From Pseudophaeobacter flagellatus (lineage in GTDB: Bacteria; Pseudomonadota; Alphaproteobacteria; Rhodobacterales; Rhodobacteraceae), in contig NZ_JAJQRG010000001.1 in assembly GCF_021228235.1 (NCBI RefSeq), positions 558,001 through 622,000 on the forward strand: a DNA stretch of 64,000 nt, given 5' to 3'. This document shows, piece by piece, positions 18,591-26,029 of the stretch. Both the position numbers and the translations under genes were made by a program. The notes under the pieces were generated by a model, which saw only the letters and a list, made by a program, of their open reading frames with translations, was not told the DNA's origin and did not search any database. Positions within the stretch are counted from its first letter, which is position 1, and each line of letters begins with the position of its first letter.

Positions 18591-18680
18591 GGGATGCGGG
18601 GGCGATGCTGAGTGTCGAAAGGAAAGGTTGTGGCTGGGTTAAGAACTTTGCTTTTCCTATCCTGACCAACTGAACTAATA

Positions 18681-18744
18681 CCTACTATCCCTATAACTAC
18701 TTCCAAGGGGTTATGATAAAAAGAAAGGTTATAGGGACAGTAGG
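18681..18744. repeat. 17-bp inverted repeat with 30-nt spacer
   Basis: CCTACTATCCCTATAAC (18681-18697) is the inverse of 18728-18744, with one mismatch that would pair as G-T in one strand. It lies about 90 bp after the putative replication gene. Confidence 0.7.
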
Positions 18745-18927
18745 GGCCTGACCTTTGGCCAGTCCTAGCGAGACAACGAGCAGACCGGGCGGAGCAGGGG
18801 GAGGTTTCTATGTTAGAAATCGGTGTTGAGAGTAGTGTGCGTAGGGAATTTTCTCGCCGCTGACCTTGGTTGCCGAACCAAAACGAACTACAATTGTTTG
18901 CACACTTGTGATGTTAAGGTTATTTCT

Positions 18928-18963
18928 ATGTGCGTTGACGCACATGTGGATTTTCGCTATTCT
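18928..18963 (+). promoter_or_regulatory. Promoter with an 18-bp palindromic operator over its -35 box
   Basis: TTGACG (18935-18940), a 17-bp spacer and TATTCT (18958-18963) form a sigma70-like promoter. The -35 box lies within ATGTGCGT-TG-ACGCACAT (18928-18945), a perfect dyad with 8-bp arms. This is the classic geometry for repression. The target transcript is unclear because no gene starts within 500 bp downstream on this strand. Confidence 0.55.
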
Positions 18964-19160
18964 ATCCGCGTCCTGCCCGCTGCCTGTGAACATCAAATTC
19001 GAACGGCAGCGCCAGACATCCGTAATCTCCTTGTCTCGTCTGGCGGGTAGGACACACCATCAAACATCAAGGGAACCCTGCTGGGAGGGATGAGACCCGG
19101 GTATCTATCGGAGTAGGGCGGGAGTTGTTTGTCACTCTGAAAATAGCTTAGGCGTCAGGA

Positions 19161-19403
19161 CTAGACCTTCGGAATGCAGACGAAGCGGCTACCCGATTTC
19201 CCGAAGTAGAAATCCGCTTCCGCGTTGTTCGCTCTCGTGTCCTTTTTGGCCTGCGTCCATTCGGTGGTCGCCGCCTTGGCCGCATCCAAGCAATCAGCAG
19301 AAGCATCAAAAATGGTATTGCTCGGAAGCACCTCGACATGCCTATCACTCTGTAGCTTGTCAGTCGTCGCATGGACGAACACAAAAACCAGCATCCACTT
19401 CAT
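19161..19403 (-). CDS. Small secreted protein of unknown function
   Basis: An 80-residue protein read against the capsid cassette. AAGGAG lies 9 nt before ATG 19403. The N-terminus MKWMLVFVFVHA is a short signal or membrane segment. Two cysteines (SADCLDAAKAA and FVCIPKV) could form a disulfide in the mature part. I do not recognise the family. It lies between the regulatory region and the terminase gene and may be an accessory gene of the island. Confidence 0.6.
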   Translation of the reverse strand: MKWMLVFVFVHATTDKLQSDRHVEVLPSNTIFDASADCLDAAKAATTEWTQAKKDTRANNAEADFYFGKSGSRFVCIPKV

Positions 19404-19494
19404 CTTTCTCGGCTCCTTCGGAATTCAGCAATGTGTTTTGGACCCTAACAGGCACCACTTGAACGAAACAGCCTGAAACGACCACTCCAGACGA

Positions 19495-19524
19495 TTGACA
19501 TGCTGATCATCCCCTCTGCATAAT
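19495..19524 (+). promoter_or_regulatory. Promoter of the head/packaging cassette
   Basis: A consensus TTGACA (19495-19500) and CATAAT (19519-19524) are separated by 18 bp, immediately before the terminase gene. The -10 box covers the first ATG (19523), so transcripts from here would begin near 19531 and use a later start. Confidence 0.65.
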
Positions 19525-21061
19525 GGGGCATATTTTCACCGAACCAAGCCATGGAGGGCACCGGTTCCCAGAGTATTGGGACTTGTGCGCTATGGCTTTA
19601 CGGCTGGCGAAATCGACCAAGAAGACCTTCACCGCTTCGGCGGATGTTATCGCTTTGGTAGAAAGCCTCGACCAGTGGGGCCGCGAGACCTTCACTGTTC
19701 CCCACGGGATAAACAAGGGCCAGCCGTTTGGCCTAAGCTCCTTCCAGAAAAGATTGCTGGTGGCGCTGTTCAGCCGTGACATTGACGGCCCGACATTCCG
19801 AACCTTGATCTACACACTGCCCCGAAAGCTGGGAAAATCCATGCTGCTGGCGTTTTTGCTGCTGGCGTTCGTGTGCCCTGACAGCCCGGCTTACAGGGAA
19901 GGCTGCGTCGGGGCTGTCGCCGCGCCTACAGAAAAGCACTGCGGTTACGTTGCCGATCACATGTTTGCTCTGCTGGAAACAGCTGGCCGTGAAGACGAAC
20001 TACGTCGCCGCTCTGACCCGCGCCCCGGCATTCTCGAAATGCGTAACTGCAAGGTCTATCTCAGCACCGGCAGCAATTGGGGCGGGCACGGTCTGGGTCT
20101 CGACTTCGCAATCATTGATGAATGCGGCCTGATCACCAAAGGCCAAGACGAATTGATCACGGGATACTACGATGCCCTGTCGTCACGCGATGGCCAATTG
20201 ATTGGGCTGGGCACCCGTGGCGACAACCTGATTTTCAATGAAATGATCGAAAACCCTGACCCTCGAACGCATGTGATCTGCTACGGGGCCAGCAAAACCG
20301 ACGACCCCAGCGATCCAGCTACCTGGGCAAAGGCAAATCCGGATGGTGGAACTATTAAGCCACTGCGGTTTTTGAAGGATGCACACGACAAGGCATTGCA
20401 TTCGGGCAGTTTGACCGAATTCTGTGTCTGGCAACTCAACATGCCACTTTCACCAACACGGCAATTGCTGCTGGATTACCCCACGCTGACCAAAGCCTAT
20501 CGCGCCAACCCCGAGCCGATACCCGGTGAACCCGTGCATATCGGGATTGATCTGGGCGGTTCTGCGTCAATGACCGCTGCCGTCGTGGCATACGAACAAT
20601 CCGGCTTGATCAAGTTGCTGGGGGCCTTCCCCGGTGCTGATATGGACTTAATCACCCGAGGTAAGCGAGATCTTGTGGGCGACCTATGGCACCGCGCTGC
20701 TCTTGATAGTGATTTGATCGAAACGTCTGGCAGCGTGTCCGATCTGAACGAATTCCTGCCTGCCGTGGTGGATATGGTAGGTAATCATCCCGTGGCGTCC
20801 GTTTCCTGCGACCGATACCGGCAAGCCGAATTTTCCACCGCGCTGGCCCGTCAAAAGCTGGCGTGGCCCGTGATCTATCGCGGTACCGGCCCACGTGACG
20901 GTGATCAGGATATTCGCGCCACCCGCCGTCTATTCCTGTCTGGCAGTGTCAACATGGTACGCAGTGTTTTGCTGGAGGGCTCATTGGGTGAGGCTGACGT
21001 AAAGGTGAGCACCACCGGGGCCTGCCAACTCGACAAGAGCCACAAAACCGCCCGCATCTAG
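19523..21061 (+). CDS. terL: Phage terminase large subunit (HK97/lambdoid type)
   Basis: Up to 512 residues. The ATPase region shows SFQKRLLVALFS, a Walker-A-like IYTLPRKLGKSMLLA, GAVAAPTEKHCGYVAD, and Walker B FAIIDECGLITKGQDE followed by a motif-III-like LIGLGTRGDN. The nuclease half contains HIGIDLGGSASMTA and CDRYRQAEFSTAL. It packages DNA into procapsids. Because ATG 19523 lies in the -10 of the promoter at 19495, ATG 19592 may be the real start. The end, HKTARI, is abrupt for the family and the TAG overlaps the GTG of the capsid gene. No small-terminase gene was recognised. Confidence 0.9.
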   Translation: MGHIFTEPSHGGHRFPEYWDLCAMALRLAKSTKKTFTASADVIALVESLDQWGRETFTVPHGINKGQPFGLSSFQKRLLVALFSRDIDGPTFRTLIYTLPRKLGKSMLLAFLLLAFVCPDSPAYREGCVGAVAAPTEKHCGYVADHMFALLETAGREDELRRRSDPRPGILEMRNCKVYLSTGSNWGGHGLGLDFAIIDECGLITKGQDELITGYYDALSSRDGQLIGLGTRGDNLIFNEMIENPDPRTHVICYGASKTDDPSDPATWAKANPDGGTIKPLRFLKDAHDKALHSGSLTEFCVWQLNMPLSPTRQLLLDYPTLTKAYRANPEPIPGEPVHIGIDLGGSASMTAAVVAYEQSGLIKLLGAFPGADMDLITRGKRDLVGDLWHRAALDSDLIETSGSVSDLNEFLPAVVDMVGNHPVASVSCDRYRQAEFSTALARQKLAWPVIYRGTGPRDGDQDIRATRRLFLSGSVNMVRSVLLEGSLGEADVKVSTTGACQLDKSHKTARI

Positions 21062-22167
21062 TGGAAGGTGCTGAACGCGACCAGATAAAGGAACCGGAGA
21101 AGGCTGAAACCGATTTTGAGCGGGAATGCCGCAATTTCAGCCTATCGGGTCTGACTGCCAGCGTGACCGAAGGTAAACCGCTGGACGGACGCGAACTGGA
21201 AATCTCGCAGGAATTAGAACAGCGCAACGGGCCGTCGCAAAAAGGAGGCATTCAGGTGCCGTGGGCCGTGTTCGATTTAGAAGAACGCGCGGACCTGGCC
21301 ACCGATGCCAGTGCAGGCACCAGCCAAGAATTAGCGAGTCGCCCGGTGATGAACCATCTGCAACGGTTCTTTGAAACGTCGGCAGCGGCGCGGTTCGGTA
21401 TCAAAGCAATTCAGGTTTCCGGCACCCCCGCATTCCCTGAAATCACCGGGGGCGGCACCATGTCGTGGGTGGCTGAAGGTGCTGGCAGCGATGCCACTGC
21501 AATCACCACGACCAGCCAAACGCCGACTATCAAGACCGCAAATGCGCGATATGTGGTGACCCGCCAAGCGGCCAAACAGAACCCGGCGATTGAAAGCATC
21601 CTACGTCGCGATCTGGCCGAAGTCATGCGCGAGGGTATTGACCTTGCAGCCTTCCAAGGCACCGGGGCCAATGAACAGCCAACTGGCCTAGAGAACGCCT
21701 TGACCGGGGCGCGGGCGATCAACGTGTCGGACATTGCCAGCTTCACCGAACTACATTTGCGCGCAACCACCCTTTGGGAAAGCGCCAAACTGTCGGACGT
21801 TTCGGGCATCAACTTCGCGGGTGCGCCTATCCTGCGTCAAACGCTGATTGACAGCCTGATCACAGGCACTGCCGTAAGCGAATACGACCGCTTTAGATCA
21901 GCCGGATTTAGTGGCGTCTGGTCGCAACAGGTAAGCGCGCAGAGTGCCCGGGATGCCACCGGCAAAGGCGCGTCGAATGTGTACCTGTCGGCGACGGGTG
22001 GCCACGCTTTCATGCCGACATGGGGCGGCGTCGAACTAGTGATCGATCCATACAGCGAAAGCAAATCCGGCAAGATCGCGATAACTGCGTTTGCCTTTGT
22101 CGATCTGCTGTTCCAGCGCCTCAGCACCCACTTCCTGAAACTGGAAAACGTGCAGGACCGCGCATAA
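21061..22167 (+). CDS. Major capsid protein, HK97 fold
   Basis: A 368-residue phage capsid protein. The N-terminal charged helical segment (about 1-75) resembles the delta/scaffold domain removed by prohead protease. The core contains GTPAFPEITGGG, WVAEGAGSDATAITTTSQTP, AFQGTGANEQPTGLEN, FAGAPILRQTLID and a C-terminal FAFVDLLFQRLSTHFLKL. The start is GTG 21061, overlapping the terL stop as TAGTG, with only a weak RBS, so translation is probably coupled. The following protease ATG overlaps its TAA by one base. Confidence 0.9.
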   Translation: MEGAERDQIKEPEKAETDFERECRNFSLSGLTASVTEGKPLDGRELEISQELEQRNGPSQKGGIQVPWAVFDLEERADLATDASAGTSQELASRPVMNHLQRFFETSAAARFGIKAIQVSGTPAFPEITGGGTMSWVAEGAGSDATAITTTSQTPTIKTANARYVVTRQAAKQNPAIESILRRDLAEVMREGIDLAAFQGTGANEQPTGLENALTGARAINVSDIASFTELHLRATTLWESAKLSDVSGINFAGAPILRQTLIDSLITGTAVSEYDRFRSAGFSGVWSQQVSAQSARDATGKGASNVYLSATGGHAFMPTWGGVELVIDPYSESKSGKIAITAFAFVDLLFQRLSTHFLKLENVQDRA

Positions 22168-22754
22168 TGGAAAGCCGCGCCACATGGGTCGCGCAATCCC
22201 TTGAGGTGCGGCAACAGGGAGGGCGACCCACGATTGTGGGCCGCTTCCCCTATCAAGCATTGGCTGTGATCGCAGATCGCGGCACCATCAGGAAAGAACG
22301 GATCATGCCGGGGGCGTTTGACTTCACGCTGCAAGACGACACGCGGGAAGTGAATTTGCTGGTAGGTCACAGTTTCGATAAGCCGCTGGCCTCGAAAAAG
22401 GCGGGCAGTCTTGAATTCAACGACACCGAAGAATTTCTTGAGTTTAGCGCCATCATTCCCGAGGGCGCGGAACGTGCCAGCCATGTGACCGATGCGCTGG
22501 CGATGCTTGGCGCGGGCCTGATCAAAGGCGTGTCCCCCGGTTTTCGGGTGCCGCCCAAGGACGTGGTGCCCGATGCCGAAAAGCTGGTGCCTGAACCCGG
22601 AAACCCCGGAGTGATGATCCGTCAACTTGGGGCCCTGCTCCTATACGAACTGAGCCTTGTCACCCGTCCAGCCTATGAGGCTAGCGAGGCCGAATTACGG
22701 GCAATGGACCGGGCGCAGCGCCACCAACCCCAACCGAGGATATGGCTGCCATGA
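22167..22754 (+). CDS. HK97-family prohead protease
   Basis: A 195-residue serine protease (peptidase family resembling HK97 gp4/U35). It has IRKERIMPGAFDFTL, the His region LLVGHSFDKPLASKKAGSL, LGAGLIKGVSPGFRVPP and LYELSLVTRPAYEASEA. It processes the capsid N-terminal segment during head maturation. Start ATG 22167 overlaps the capsid TAA, and its TGA overlaps the next gene's ATG. It is placed after the capsid gene, whereas tailed phages usually put it before. Confidence 0.9.
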   Translation: MESRATWVAQSLEVRQQGGRPTIVGRFPYQALAVIADRGTIRKERIMPGAFDFTLQDDTREVNLLVGHSFDKPLASKKAGSLEFNDTEEFLEFSAIIPEGAERASHVTDALAMLGAGLIKGVSPGFRVPPKDVVPDAEKLVPEPGNPGVMIRQLGALLLYELSLVTRPAYEASEAELRAMDRAQRHQPQPRIWLP

Positions 22755-23311
22755 TCGACCTGCTGGAAACCGAATTCACCCATGGCGATGCCCCGTCTGA
22801 TCTGGTGGCATCTGAAATCGCATTGGAGGCTGGCGTGTCAGAGGTGGACGCTGCCGCCATGATCGCCGCAAGCTGGATACAGGCCGAGACCTTTACGAAC
22901 CGGGCATTTCGTCCGGTCACCGCCGGCAAGGTGATCATTAAAGTAAACCGTGAAGACGGATACCGCTGGCCTCGCTATCCGTACCCTGCAGATTTGGATG
23001 TTGAGGTATATCTGAACGGCATTTGGCTGAGCCATTCCGAAACCTACTTGGCCGAAGCGGGCCTTGTCGAACTGGTACCGTGGACGCTCTACCGCCTGAC
23101 CCAAGTGGGTACCGTGACGCCACCGGCTCCAACCGCCAACGTGGTGCAGGCCGTCCGAAACCTCGCTCTGTATCAACTGGTGCACATGCCCCAGCGTCGG
23201 GAATTCAAGAGTCAATCTGCTGGCGACACTAGTTTGACCCGCGAGAACTTGCAGGGCCTGTTTTGGGCTTCTGGAGCGGGCATTCTTTTAGCGAATGAGG
23301 TGCGCCAATGA
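22751..23311 (+). CDS. Head-tail connector protein, gp6-like
   Basis: A 186-residue protein with an N-terminal helical bundle (EFTHGDAPSDLVASEIALEAGVSEVDAAAMI) and a later conserved PTANVVQAVRNLALYQLVHM. These match the phage gp6-like head-tail connector (adaptor) family that docks under the portal. ATG 22751 is preferred over 22742 because GAGGA ends only 1 nt before the latter. It overlaps the protease TGA, and the portal ATG overlaps its own stop. Confidence 0.78.
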   Translation: MIDLLETEFTHGDAPSDLVASEIALEAGVSEVDAAAMIAASWIQAETFTNRAFRPVTAGKVIIKVNREDGYRWPRYPYPADLDVEVYLNGIWLSHSETYLAEAGLVELVPWTLYRLTQVGTVTPPAPTANVVQAVRNLALYQLVHMPQRREFKSQSAGDTSLTRENLQGLFWASGAGILLANEVRQ

Positions 23312-24321
23312 TTTGGCCATTCCGGAAGAAATCCGATCTGGAACAGCGCAGCGGTTTTTCCAACATGACGCAGACATACGTCGATGCGAGGCGCAAGACC
23401 TTGCAAGCGGATGGTAGTGCGGCCCTGTCTGCAACCGTCGCCACTGCCGTGGGCATGTGGTCGCGGGGCTTTACCATGATCACCCCAGCCCCAGCCGATC
23501 TGCTGACGCCTGACACTATGGGGGCCATTGGTCTTGACCTATGTCTGCGTGGTGAAAGCGTCTGGCATATCCGGGTGGAAGGCAACGTCGCCAAGCTGTT
23601 GCCCGTGGCCTATTGGGACGAACTGGGCCAGGGCCGGTATCACCTACACATTGCTCGGGTGAACACTACAGAAACAGTCAGGGCTTTGGAACCCGAGGTA
23701 CTCAAGCTGGTGATCAACCCGGCCCCCTCGAAGCCGTGGCGTGGTCGATCACCATTTACGCTCATGGGCCTATCGCCCATGTTGATGGCCGAGATTGAAG
23801 CTGCTGTATCCGGGGCCATGCCGATGGTGGGTAAGGGCTTGTTGCCGATGTCAGCCAATATCCCCGAGGAACAGCAAAGCAAGGTTTTGTCTGGGCTGCG
23901 CACCGGATCGCTAGCCACGGTGCTGAGCAAGCAAGACTTCGGCCACCAGACAGGCGGGGATCGCTCAGAACTGCGCCGGGTAGAACTAACCCCTGATCTG
24001 CAAAAGATGGACCTCAACCCGGCAACCGATGGGCTACACCACCGCATTCTGAGCGCAGCGGGCATTCCCCCGGCTCTGGTGACCGAACAGGGCAACGCAG
24101 GCGCGATGCGTGAGGCCTATCGTCTGTTTGCCTTGCAGACCCTTGAACCGATGGGGCGGCAACTCATGCCAGAGTTTCAGGCTAAGCTGAACGTGGCCAG
24201 TCTGAACCTTGACGCCATGATGAGTGCGGACACGGCAGGTCGTGCCCGATCTGTGGGCGCTCTGGTGAAAGCTGGCGTTGATCTGGAACGGGCCATGAAG
24301 CTGGTGGGGTGGACTGAATGA
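23308..24321 (+). CDS. Phage portal protein, HK97 type
   Basis: A 337-residue protein opening MIWPFRKKSDLEQRSGFSN. It contains LDLCLRGESVWHIRVEGN, WRGRSPFTLMGLSPM, a clip/stem region, and HHRILSAAGIPPALVTEQGNAGAMREAYRLFALQTLEPMG, the canonical C-terminal block of HK97-type portals. The dodecameric portal is the DNA channel and the site of terminase and connector binding. It is a little short for the family (often 380-420 residues). Its position after capsid, protease and connector genes is unusual. ATGA overlaps are present on both sides. Confidence 0.9.
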   Translation: MIWPFRKKSDLEQRSGFSNMTQTYVDARRKTLQADGSAALSATVATAVGMWSRGFTMITPAPADLLTPDTMGAIGLDLCLRGESVWHIRVEGNVAKLLPVAYWDELGQGRYHLHIARVNTTETVRALEPEVLKLVINPAPSKPWRGRSPFTLMGLSPMLMAEIEAAVSGAMPMVGKGLLPMSANIPEEQQSKVLSGLRTGSLATVLSKQDFGHQTGGDRSELRRVELTPDLQKMDLNPATDGLHHRILSAAGIPPALVTEQGNAGAMREAYRLFALQTLEPMGRQLMPEFQAKLNVASLNLDAMMSADTAGRARSVGALVKAGVDLERAMKLVGWTE

Positions 24322-24698
24322 CCCATGCCGCCAATCTGAAACGCGCCGCCCGGTTCAATCCGGTGTGGCAGGATGCCCGTATTTATGAGTATGCTCTGGA
24401 TGGCGGGGGCGCCCCGATCACAGCAGGTGGGGAATATCGCTTTGACCTACGAGAAGTCACCTACGGGTTTCGTGATCTGAAACCGGAAACTGTGTTCACC
24501 ATTTCGCAAGTATATCAGGGCGGTACAGTTGTGACACTGATCACAGAAAATTCACCCAATAGTTCGCATATCATCCTGCTAGGAAGCACATGGTATGTTC
24601 CGCAAGAGGTGCGTGCCGCTGATGCTCTGGGCGCAACTGTGTCATACATCGCCCGCGCGATGGACAGCATACCAGATATTCGGAGCGACACGCTTTGA
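24318..24698 (+). CDS. Head-closure/head-tail joining protein
   Basis: A 126-residue beta-rich protein opening MTHAANLKRAARFNPVWQDARIYEY. Its position (after portal and connector), size and strand-rich pattern (VVTLITENSPNSSHIILLGSTWYVP) suit the head-closure or stopper family. No family signature is decisive. It overlaps the portal stop by 4 nt and the next TTG start by 4 nt. Confidence 0.6.
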   Translation: MTHAANLKRAARFNPVWQDARIYEYALDGGGAPITAGGEYRFDLREVTYGFRDLKPETVFTISQVYQGGTVVTLITENSPNSSHIILLGSTWYVPQEVRAADALGATVSYIARAMDSIPDIRSDTL

Positions 24699-24958
24699 CC
24701 CCAGATCCTCAGATACCCACGGCCCCTCACGCCACCGCGACAGACGCTGAATGGCGGGAATATCTGGGTGACCTGTTAGACCTCGCAAGTGATCAAGGCG
24801 TGACCGCTCTAAAGATGCAAGGTTTCACGGATCAGGAATTGTTCCAACTCAGGCGATTGGCCACTGCGTACAGATCGGGCAAGGGTACTGTTGAAGACCT
24901 ACAGTCCCTGCGCCAGATCGCAGACAAGTTGGAGCCAAGATGCCAGATTGTGACCTAG
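24695..24958 (+). CDS. Small protein at the end of the capsid cassette, unknown function
   Basis: 87 residues from TTG 24695, which overlaps the previous TGA, with CGGAGC about 9 nt upstream. It is helical and acidic: DAEWREYLGDLLDLASDQG, LKMQGFTDQELFQLRRLATAYRSGKG. It could be an accessory head protein, a tail-completion-like adaptor or a redirecting factor; no family was recognised. Its stop TAG and the stop of the reversed cargo gene share the palindrome CTAG (24955-24958). Confidence 0.6.
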   Translation: MTPDPQIPTAPHATATDAEWREYLGDLLDLASDQGVTALKMQGFTDQELFQLRRLATAYRSGKGTVEDLQSLRQIADKLEPRCQIVT

Positions 24959-25812
24959 AAAGGGATTTCGTCAAACACTACATCAAGATCGACACGAGTT
25001 GGAAACATGCCTTCTGCGGTTGATATCTGGACAACCATAAAACCTTGTGCCCTATAGATTTCTCTAGGTTCGACACCTCCATCCCGATACTTCCGCCAAA
25101 AACTTGTTTCCAGTTCACATCTAATTTGGGTCCAAGCGCCGGGTGCAAGCCGGTTCGTACTTGTTGCCAGGATGTGCCTTCTCTTTAAGTTTTCATCGTC
25201 AGATTTCGTATGGCCGCAACGTTTTCCATCTTGTTTGATCTCCCACCTTTCCGAGGTATTCAGGTATATCGCGTCGATCTCAGGGCTACGCTTTTCCGTT
25301 CTGTTGTGGATGTCTATTACAAGCTCGAAAGTTCCTGTTCGGGCGAACTCGCTCATAGTCAGCAATTCGTTCTGGGCTTTCACATTGACTTCGAACGTAA
25401 CAGTTTTTCTACGTTCCAGCTCCGACTTAACCCAATCGATGTCCTCACCCAACATCCTTTGGAGATCCGTAATTGACCCATTGTAAACTAGGTGGCGGTG
25501 ATGCTTCAAATCGAAAGGAATGTCATTTGCTTCTTGGGTGATAAGGGTGCAGATCTTTTCCTTCGCATGAGCGTATCCGACTTCGTAGAAAACATTGGGG
25601 TTTTTTCCCGTCATATCGGCGATTATAAAGTCCGCCGCATCGATCTGGCGGTAGATGCGTTCCAGAATGCTCTCAGTGTAAATCTGCTCGTCAACCCGCT
25701 CTGCGACGACGCCGTGCTTGTTTGCCGTTTCTTGGATGCCGATCCGATAGATGTCATTAAACTCATTGCCGAACGGCATCAGCACGAACGCGAACGGTTT
25801 TGGTTTCGTCAT
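24955..25812 (-). CDS. Cargo protein with nucleoside 2-deoxyribosyltransferase/TIR-like N-terminal domain
   Basis: A 285-residue protein. Residues about 6-125 form a Rossmann-like domain with AFVLMPFGNEFNDIY, SILERIYRQIDAADFIIADMTGKNPNVFYEVGYAHA, LITQEANDIPFD and HHRHLVYNG. These blocks are shared by nucleoside deoxyribosyltransferase-like and TIR-like NAD-targeting proteins, often annotated as nucleotide-binding. The C-terminal 150 residues are beta-rich and unrecognised (VFDEIPF end). It is reversed relative to the head cassette and adjacent to attR, the usual cargo slot of satellites, where anti-phage genes are frequent. A defence role is inferred, not shown. Confidence 0.7.
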   Translation of the reverse strand: MTKPKPFAFVLMPFGNEFNDIYRIGIQETANKHGVVAERVDEQIYTESILERIYRQIDAADFIIADMTGKNPNVFYEVGYAHAKEKICTLITQEANDIPFDLKHHRHLVYNGSITDLQRMLGEDIDWVKSELERRKTVTFEVNVKAQNELLTMSEFARTGTFELVIDIHNRTEKRSPEIDAIYLNTSERWEIKQDGKRCGHTKSDDENLKRRHILATSTNRLAPGAWTQIRCELETSFWRKYRDGGVEPREIYRAQGFMVVQISTAEGMFPTRVDLDVVFDEIPF

Positions 25813-25941
25813 AATACGTCCATTTTGCTAGTTGTGCCCAAAATGCGAGCATTCGTGATTATACAGGCGCTTTCTTACATTCTGTCAATGAATTCAACTT
25901 TGTTGGCCAGAGGTTCGAGGTACGTCAATGCAGTATTTGGC

Positions 25942-25960
25942 TGGCTACTATGTGGCTACT
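25942..25960 (+). repeat. Right tandem integrase arm-site candidate
   Basis: TGGCTACT occurs at 25942 and 25953, direct and 11 bp apart. It matches the left pair at 16217/16228 in orientation and spacing, with only the two spacer bases (TG versus AA) differing. Confidence 0.7.
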
Positions 25961-25992
25961 AGCTTGGATGTGTTCGCAAGGATCTAAAGTCA

Positions 25993-26028
25993 AAAAAGCC
26001 ACCAAGCTATTGAGCTTAGTGGCTTTTT
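25993..26028 (-). terminator. Island-encoded terminator now serving tRNA-Asn
   Basis: AAAAAGCCACCAAGCT (25993-26008) pairs with AGCTTAGTGGCTTTTT (26013-26028) with one internal mismatch. On the minus strand it ends in a run of T. It lies immediately downstream of the reconstituted tRNA-Asn and inside the island, replacing the terminator left at 16003. Confidence 0.8.
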
Positions 26029-26029
26029 A

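Larger units (their letters stand above)
18591..19160. other. 570-bp non-coding island segment with dyads (possible origin/regulatory region)
   Basis: It is AT-richer than the flanks and has no convincing gene. It holds a 17-bp inverted repeat (18681-18697 with 18728-18744, one mismatch) and an 18-bp perfect operator-like palindrome overlapping a promoter (18928-18963). Candidate roles are a replication origin, a packaging site, or regulation by the upstream DNA-binding proteins. Confidence 0.6.

Noticed and set aside
18823-19093. Small plus-strand frames after the operator-like promoter
   Set aside because: Two overlapping frames with no RBS and no domain; composition does not resemble coding sequence.
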